Shown piece by piece: positions 49,713 through 54,969 of a stretch of DNA of 54,969 nt. The DNA comes from UA16 sp965661575 (GTDB lineage Bacteria; Bacteroidota; Bacteroidia; Flavobacteriales_D; Sanyastnellaceae): NCBI GenBank assembly GCA_965661575.1, contig CBFIEJ010000010.1, positions 1-54,969 on the forward strand. The letters run 5' to 3'. Made by a program: the position numbers and the translations under genes. Every line of letters starts with the position of its first letter. The first letter of the stretch is position 1. Below the pieces are notes generated by a model. That model worked only from the letters and a program-made list of their open reading frames with translations, did no database searches and was not told where the DNA came from.

Positions 49713-51586
49713 CGAATGTCAATGTAATACGGCATGCGCGCTTGAATCGCATCCTTGGAATCGACCATGCGTTTCACCGAAAGCCATTGTCGCCACTGTT
49801 CTGCGGGAATGCCCGCACTGACCAGCGCATCACCCAGCATCTCGGCACCTGCTAAATCTCGAACAAAAGCTTCCAAAGGATCAACAGTCTCAGGCAAAAA
49901 CACAATGCCATCCTCATCCAACGAATCCAGCCCAGCAAGTTCCGCTGCGTGAGCGATGGCTGCGTCCAAATCCCCCAACTCATCAACCAACCCTACTTCC
50001 AAGGCATCCGATCCTGTCCAAACTCGGCCACGTGCAATCGCATCCACCTCATCGTAGCTCATGCCCCTGCCATCTGCAACGATGCCAACAAAATCCTCAT
50101 AAACATTGGTGATTGAAGCATTTATAGCCTCGAGTTGAACACGATCCAACGCTGCATCCAATCCAATTCCAGCGTGCGCATGTGTTTTCACATCATCGAA
50201 GGCAAGCCCCATTTTGTCTTTGAGCAACTCCTCAGCATAAGGCAACATGCCAAAGACGCCAATTGATCCCGTGATTGTCGTTGGATTGGCAAAAATTCGA
50301 TCGGCTCCGGCCGCTATGTAATAGCCACCTGACGCGGCGTAATCTCCCATGCTCACCACCAAGGTTTTCCCGGCCTCTTTCAGAAGTTCTGTTTCACGCC
50401 AGATGATGTCACTGGCCAAAGCAGATCCTCCAGGACTGCTAACCCGCAGCACTACAGCCTTCACATCCGGTGCGAGTCGCGCCCTCCGGATTGCTTCTGA
50501 GAGCGTTGCAGAGCCAATGCTTTGATCGTCGCCCTCTCCCATGTCAATAGCGCCCACAGCATAAATCACAGCCAGGGACGAACCGAGCTCCTCCACTTCC
50601 TCCTTATCACCGTAATCGCTACTGAACAAAGACTCTAGGAAATCACCTTCCAAGGCCATTTCAATCCCTTCCATGCCCGCTGGATTGAGATAATCTGCAA
50701 ACGAAACGTATGTCGGCTCTTCCCCGTCCAGTCGTTCTTTGATGCGGTCTTTAAATTCGTCTTCGTAGAGCAAGCCATCGAACAACTCCCACTGCACGGC
50801 ATCCTCTGCTGTGCGCAGTGCGATGTTGTCAGCGATTTCATCAAGCGTTGAGGCATCTATATTTCGGCCTGCCGATATTGCGCCACTGGTTTGGCTCCAA
50901 ATGCCATCCAACAACGCATTCATTTGCAGGCGATTGGAAGCGCTCATACTCTTTCGCGTGAAGGGTTCCACAGCACTTTTGAATTCATTGTCGGGTCCAC
51001 GGAGTACGGTCATCCCCACACCAATCTTGTCCAACATTCCTGTGTAATAGGTTGTTTGCAAACGCATGCCTGAAAAATCTGCAAAACCGTTCGGGTGGAG
51101 GTACAATTCATCCGCTGAAGATGTTAAGTACATCCCACTCGTGGTGGCCATTTCACCCCAGCCAATGACCCACTTACCAGACTCCTGAAATCGGTCAATT
51201 GCATTGCGCAGATCAAGCATTGTACTCGGCGCAGCTGCGGCTCCTTCCAAGTTCATGTATATCCCTTCGACATCCTCATCTTCCGCTGCTCGTTCCAGGC
51301 CCTTGATGATGTCACGCAATCCCATCGTTGAGCTCGCTTCAAATCCACCAAGGGACAAATTTGCGTCCTGCGTTGAACGTTCGGTGATTGCACCGTCAAA
51401 TTCCATTCGAATCACCGTATTCGACTTGTCGACGGGCTCCACGTCGTTGTTTTCGATGTCACCCAAGGAGGAAACAATGCCACCAATGAAAACCCCAACG
51501 AAAACAAAAGAAAGCACCGTACCTGCGATAATAAAAGCCAGGGAGGCCCCCACGAAAGAGGACGCTACGTTTTTGAAAAATGACAT
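49709..51586 (-). CDS. sppA: Signal peptide peptidase SppA, long (67K) form
   Basis: Membrane-bound serine protease that degrades leftover signal peptides. The 625 residues have an N-terminal transmembrane helix (about 12-38) and two tandem ClpP-like domains. The catalytic lysine is K203 in EFKSAVEPF and the serine S419 in MGDYAASGGYYIA, which match the Lys209/Ser409 dyad of E. coli SppA. RVSSPGGSALASD and NPTTITGSIGVFGM are also conserved. It is the first gene of a minus-strand operon with the small lipoprotein, glycosyltransferase, sigma factor and rsmG. Confidence 0.94.
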   Translation of the reverse strand: MSFFKNVASSFVGASLAFIIAGTVLSFVFVGVFIGGIVSSLGDIENNDVEPVDKSNTVIRMEFDGAITERSTQDANLSLGGFEASSTMGLRDIIKGLERAAEDEDVEGIYMNLEGAAAAPSTMLDLRNAIDRFQESGKWVIGWGEMATTSGMYLTSSADELYLHPNGFADFSGMRLQTTYYTGMLDKIGVGMTVLRGPDNEFKSAVEPFTRKSMSASNRLQMNALLDGIWSQTSGAISAGRNIDASTLDEIADNIALRTAEDAVQWELFDGLLYEDEFKDRIKERLDGEEPTYVSFADYLNPAGMEGIEMALEGDFLESLFSSDYGDKEEVEELGSSLAVIYAVGAIDMGEGDDQSIGSATLSEAIRRARLAPDVKAVVLRVSSPGGSALASDIIWRETELLKEAGKTLVVSMGDYAASGGYYIAAGADRIFANPTTITGSIGVFGMLPYAEELLKDKMGLAFDDVKTHAHAGIGLDAALDRVQLEAINASITNVYEDFVGIVADGRGMSYDEVDAIARGRVWTGSDALEVGLVDELGDLDAAIAHAAELAGLDSLDEDGIVFLPETVDPLEAFVRDLAGAEMLGDALVSAGIPAEQWRQWLSVKRMVDSKDAIQARMPYYIDIR

Positions 51587-51682
51587 GAATAAAGGTAATT
51601 AGTTGGGAAAGGTACGATTCGGAGCATATAAACGTGACAGGCCACTGCTTTGTAGCATCTTTGCAACGAAAATTAACACTAC

Positions 51683-52204
51683 GTGATTACCAAAGCAGCC
51701 ATCGGCATCGGAAGCAATCAAGGCAATCGACATGCTTTATTGTCGCAGGCGAGTGAGATGCTCGAATCCATCTGGTCCCGCCCCATGCGTCGATCGAGCA
51801 TTTATGAAACCGAAGCATGGGGAATGGCCGAAGGGACCCCCGCTTTTTTGAATCAAGTTCTCCTCTTTGAATGGGAACAAATGCCTGTTGCAGAGCGCTT
51901 ACTCGATGATTTACTGCACACGGAACGGGAGCTTGGTAGAAGGCGTCGCCCCAGTTCCAATCAGGGTTATCAATCACGGACCATCGATTTGGACCTCTTG
52001 TTTCTAGGGGGACACGTGCAATCATCCGATCGCCTCGCATTGCCTCACCCCAGAATGACTTCACGCAAGTTTGTTTTGGAGCCATTGAATGAACTTTGTC
52101 CTGATTTCATCCTTCAACCTATGGGTCAGAGCATTGAAGAATTACTGAACGCCTGTTCAGATGAAACGCCCGTTCGCTTGTACCTTTCTGCCTCCGAAGA
52201 ATGA
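51683..52204 (+). CDS. folK: 2-amino-4-hydroxy-6-hydroxymethyldihydropteridine pyrophosphokinase
   Basis: Transfers pyrophosphate from ATP to 6-hydroxymethyl-dihydropterin in folate synthesis. The 173 residues include AIGIGSNQGNR, YETEAWGMAEGTPAFLNQV, the catalytic RTIDLDLLFLGG and LPHPRMTSRKFVLEPLNEL. The start is the GTG at 51683, because a stop lies three codons upstream and no ATG fits. It overlaps the deoxynucleoside kinase gene by 4 bp. The 96-bp gap to the divergent sppA gene shows no convincing promoter. Confidence 0.94.
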   Translation: MITKAAIGIGSNQGNRHALLSQASEMLESIWSRPMRRSSIYETEAWGMAEGTPAFLNQVLLFEWEQMPVAERLLDDLLHTERELGRRRRPSSNQGYQSRTIDLDLLFLGGHVQSSDRLALPHPRMTSRKFVLEPLNELCPDFILQPMGQSIEELLNACSDETPVRLYLSASEE

Positions 52205-52839
52205 AATCCCCCTACGCATACATCGCCATCGAAGGCAATATTGGAGCAGGCAAGACCACATTTGCAACCTGGCTCGCTCAACATCTAAAGAGCGATCTCA
52301 TGCTGGAACAATTTCAAGAAAATCCATTCTTGGAAAAATTTTATGATGATCCTGAACGCTATGCGCTGAGTGTCGAGTTGACCTTTGTGAGCGATCGGTA
52401 CCGCCAACTGCGCGAGCGACTGGGGGCCCGCAATCTCTTCCGACAAGTGTTGGTTTCGGATTATGCCTTTGTGAAGAGCATGATTTTTGCCAAAGCCAAC
52501 CTGCCTGCAGAGGAATTCAAATTGTTTCGCACCATGTTCAAACTCATGGACGCCCAAGTAGCGCAGCCAGAAGTGGTCGCAATCTTGGACCCCGAACCGC
52601 AAAAAATCAGGAAACAAATTGAAAAAAGAGGGCGTTCCTATGAACAGGATATGCCGCAAGAATACCTCGACAAAATCGGCTACCACTACCAGAAACATTA
52701 CCGTTACGCGCGTGGTTCACGTATTCTTTGGATTGACACCACCGACTTGGACGTTGTTTCAAAACCCGCCGATGCCGAACGATTGGCCGCGCTGGTCCTT
52801 GAACCTCGCAAACCAGGTGTGTATTCGATAAAAGCGTAA
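52201..52839 (+). CDS. Deoxynucleoside kinase
   Basis: Phosphorylates deoxynucleosides for salvage. The 212 residues have the P-loop EGNIGAGKTTF (11-21), the lid-type IEKRGRSYEQDMPQEYL and the VSDYAFVKSM segment where the family usually has the DRS-like motif. Substrate range (deoxyadenosine, deoxyguanosine or deoxycytidine) is not predictable. The ATG at 52201 overlaps the folK stop as ATGA. The folK-kinase pair is, from memory, common in Bacteroidota. Confidence 0.9.
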   Translation: MKSPYAYIAIEGNIGAGKTTFATWLAQHLKSDLMLEQFQENPFLEKFYDDPERYALSVELTFVSDRYRQLRERLGARNLFRQVLVSDYAFVKSMIFAKANLPAEEFKLFRTMFKLMDAQVAQPEVVAILDPEPQKIRKQIEKRGRSYEQDMPQEYLDKIGYHYQKHYRYARGSRILWIDTTDLDVVSKPADAERLAALVLEPRKPGVYSIKA

Positions 52840-52867
52840 AGGCGAATACCTTCCATACCTTGTGCTC

Positions 52868-54286
52868 ATGCGCAGATTGGATTTTCTTCGAATGAGCGGA
52901 CTACTCGGGATGAGTGGACTGCTATCCTCCTTCACTTCCACCAAAGGCCGTGGCCGACCGGATTCGTTTGATGCAGAAATGCAGCAAAAAATCAAAAGTG
53001 CCGGAATCAACGGAAGTGCTTTTCACCTGAAAACGGATGCAATACCCAAAGTCCGAATTGCGCTCTTCGGACTCGGAAATCGCGGTCAAAGCCTCATCGA
53101 CATGCTCAATTGGCTCGTCCAAGAAGGGCATGCCGAAATCAGTGCAATCAGCGATATCAATCCTTTAAAAGTTCAGAAAGCGAAAGAACAAATCGCGTCA
53201 TTCCAATCAACCGTTCCAACGGCTTTTACTGGAAATGATGATGCGTGGAAAGAGGCGATGAATGCCAATGTCGCCGATCTCGCCTTGATCTGCACGCCTT
53301 GGGAATTGCACACCAAAATGGCTTTGAAAGCCATGGAAAATGGGCTGCATGCCGCATCAGAGGTCCCCATTGCGTATACGCCCGAAGATTCCATAGCCTT
53401 GGTCAAAATGGCGGAGGAGACCCAACGTCATTGCATCATGTTGGAGAACTGCTGTTACAATCGCGAGGAACTTTGGCTCCTCAACATGATCGAAGAAGGC
53501 GTTTTCGGAACTGTGACTCACGCGGAGTGCGCATATCTGCATGACCTGCGGCAACTGATGATTGACCCGACTTATTACGAGGATCGCTGGCGACTCAAGC
53601 ACCACCTTGAACGCAATGGAAACCTGTACACGACGCATGGTCTCGGACCCGTCTGCATGTATTTCGACATCCTGAGGGGCGACACCTTGACGCACCTCAC
53701 ATCCATGAGTTCAAAAGAGGCGGCGCTCTCTGAAGCGTTGGCAGCCACCAACGATCCAGAGCTGCAAGCAATGGCCAAAAATGTCGTTTGCGGCGACGTC
53801 AATACAACGCTTATCGGGACAGCTAAAGGCCGCTCCATCATGCTTCAGTTCGATGTCCACAGCGGGCGGCCCTATAACCGCCTCGACAAAGTGGTCGGAT
53901 CCAAAGCAACTCACTACGGCTACCCGTCGCGGCTGTACATCGACCACGGCGCCTCGTGGGATGGCCACCGATGGCTCTCAGACGAAAAGGAAGCAGAGTA
54001 CCGCGACAAATATGAACATCCGCTCTGGAGCCGATTGCAAAAATTGGCCGAGGAGCACCCGCAAGGACATGGCGGAATGGACTTCGTCATGATGTATCGC
54101 TTGATCCGATGTTTGAATCAAGGCGAATCCCTGGACATGAATGTTTATGACGGTGCCCTTTGGTCCATGGTCGGCGCCTTATCGGAGGCGTCTGTTGCAG
54201 CTGGTTCTCAGCGCATGGACATTCCTGACCTCACCGCGGGACTCTGGCAGCAACCGCAAAAACACCCGGTCGGTCGAGACCTGTAA
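52868..54286 (+). CDS. Gfo/Idh/MocA oxidoreductase, GH109-like
   Basis: The ATG at 52868 gives 472 residues. The N-terminus MRRLDFLRMSGLLGMSGLL looks like a degenerate twin-arginine signal, so the protein is probably exported. A Rossmann NAD(P) domain follows with RIALFGLGNRGQSL (64-77) and AASEVPIAYTPEDS. The rest matches GH109 alpha-N-acetylgalactosaminidases, which hydrolyse by an NAD-dependent redox route: MLENCCYNREELWLLNM, YLHDLRQLM, RNGNLYTTHGLGPVCMYFDI and GGMDFVMMYRL. Activity on N-acetylgalactosamine is an inference. It starts 28 bp after the kinase gene and meets sucD tail-to-tail. Confidence 0.83.
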   Translation: MRRLDFLRMSGLLGMSGLLSSFTSTKGRGRPDSFDAEMQQKIKSAGINGSAFHLKTDAIPKVRIALFGLGNRGQSLIDMLNWLVQEGHAEISAISDINPLKVQKAKEQIASFQSTVPTAFTGNDDAWKEAMNANVADLALICTPWELHTKMALKAMENGLHAASEVPIAYTPEDSIALVKMAEETQRHCIMLENCCYNREELWLLNMIEEGVFGTVTHAECAYLHDLRQLMIDPTYYEDRWRLKHHLERNGNLYTTHGLGPVCMYFDILRGDTLTHLTSMSSKEAALSEALAATNDPELQAMAKNVVCGDVNTTLIGTAKGRSIMLQFDVHSGRPYNRLDKVVGSKATHYGYPSRLYIDHGASWDGHRWLSDEKEAEYRDKYEHPLWSRLQKLAEEHPQGHGGMDFVMMYRLIRCLNQGESLDMNVYDGALWSMVGALSEASVAAGSQRMDIPDLTAGLWQQPQKHPVGRDL

Positions 54287-54299
54287 AACGAAGCTTTGC

Positions 54300-54969
54300 T
54301 CAGCCTTTGAGCAACTCAGCCATTTTGGACCCAATGTCCGCAGGGCTGTCGACAACGTGGACGCCACATTCGCGCAAAACGCGCTTTTTGGCTTCTGCAC
54401 TTTCTTCTTCACCACTGACGATTGCACCGGCGTGCCCCATGGTACGGCCAGCAGGCGCTGTAACACCCGCAATGAATCCAACCACAGGCTTCGTGCCGTG
54501 CGCTTCAATCCAACGGGCGGCTTTGATTTCCAAGTCACCTCCAATCTCACCAATCATGATGATGCCATCTGTGTCGTCGTCGCCCATGAGTAGCTGAACT
54601 GCTTCAAGTGTAGTGGTGCCGATGATTGGATCTCCACCAATGCCAATCGCGGTGGATTGCCCCATCCCTGCTTTGGTGACTTGATCTACCGCTTCGTAGG
54701 TCAATGTGCCTGACTTCGACACAATCCCGATGCGACCCGGATTGAAGATAAAACCTGGCATGATGCCCACTTTCGCTTCACCAGCCGTGATGATTCCGGG
54801 GCAATTCGGGCCGATTAAAGTGCAATCGCGTTGATCCACATAGGCCTTTACTTTGGTCATGTCCGCAACCGGAATGCCCTCCGTGATGGCCACAATGACC
54901 TTGATGCCCGCATCCGCTGCTTCCATGATGGCGTCGGCAGCAAAAGCAGGCGGCACAAAAATGATGCTT
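54300..54969 (-). CDS. sucD: Succinyl-CoA synthetase subunit alpha (partial)
   Basis: Catalytic subunit that couples succinyl-CoA to succinate with ATP or GTP formation in the citric acid cycle. The C-terminal 223 codons are visible and the gene runs off the right edge; the first readable residues are SIIFVPPAFAADAIMEA. Conserved parts are GPNCPGIITAGEAKVGIMPG, GRIGIVSKSGTLTYEAV, and the phospho-histidine in MGHAGAIVSGEEESAEAK. The stop TGA at 54302-54300 lies 13 bp from the end of the convergent GH109-like gene. sucC is not in the window. Confidence 0.96.
   Translation of the reverse strand, partial: SIIFVPPAFAADAIMEAADAGIKVIVAITEGIPVADMTKVKAYVDQRDCTLIGPNCPGIITAGEAKVGIMPGFIFNPGRIGIVSKSGTLTYEAVDQVTKAGMGQSTAIGIGGDPIIGTTTLEAVQLLMGDDDTDGIIMIGEIGGDLEIKAARWIEAHGTKPVVGFIAGVTAPAGRTMGHAGAIVSGEEESAEAKKRVLRECGVHVVDSPADIGSKMAELLKG

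Overview
The window reads as a housekeeping stretch of a chromosome from the Bacteroidota, most likely order Flavobacteriales. The evidence is type IX secretion (a PorE-like envelope protein and a large secreted protein with a C-terminal sorting domain), class III glutamine synthetase, a PS-10 (S37) peptidase, a short MenE, a TonB receptor with a carboxypeptidase-regulatory-like N-terminus, and promoters of the Bacteroidota form TTTG-N19-TAnnTTTG in front of several operons. I see no IS element, prophage, CRISPR array or rRNA gene. The genus cannot be read from the sequence.

Layout. 1-7.4 kb (minus strand): rpsU, xerC and a short hpf, then four tRNA genes (Thr-Tyr-Gly-Thr), tuf, tRNA-Trp, secE, nusG, rplK, rplA, rplJ, rplL and the 5' part of rpoB. 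The Thr-Tyr-Gly-Thr-tuf order matches the E. coli thrU-tyrU-glyT-thrT-tufB operon. A strong hairpin lies between rplL and rpoB. 7.4-17.5 kb (minus): a tightly packed run transcribed as porE, purM, prfA, pyrF, a K+ channel with RCK domain, an alanine/Na+ symporter, a membrane-anchored helix-hairpin-helix protein, apt and an acyl-CoA dehydrogenase. 17.6-30 kb (minus): glutamine synthetase III, a 1163-residue secreted PNGase F-like protein, an aminotransferase, a GNAT protein, an Hsp15-type S4 protein, a TonB receptor and dnaX.

30.1-34 kb (plus): rpsF-rpsR-rplI with a promoter and a terminator, then uvrB overlapping a TrmH-family methyltransferase gene. 34-46 kb (minus): an S37 peptidase, a TPR/OmpA-like lipoprotein, accA, and a menaquinone operon transcribed menI-menF-menD-menB-menA-menC-menE followed by rdgB. 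No menH is present. The operon diverges from an orphan OmpR-type response regulator with only 34 bp between start codons, and the predicted men promoter reaches into the regulator gene. 46.6-55 kb: a structured intergenic segment, then sppA, a small lipoprotein, a GT2 glycosyltransferase, an ECF sigma factor and rsmG (minus); folK, a deoxynucleoside kinase and a GH109-like oxidoreductase (plus); and the 3' part of sucD (minus).

The points most worth following up are the PNGase F fold split by a roughly 540-residue insertion carrying a laminin-G-like domain, the DnaX that lacks its zinc-binding cysteines, the promoter overlap between the menaquinone operon and an orphan regulator, and the structured RNA candidate behind that regulator. 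I did not find a clearly new defence or mobile system.
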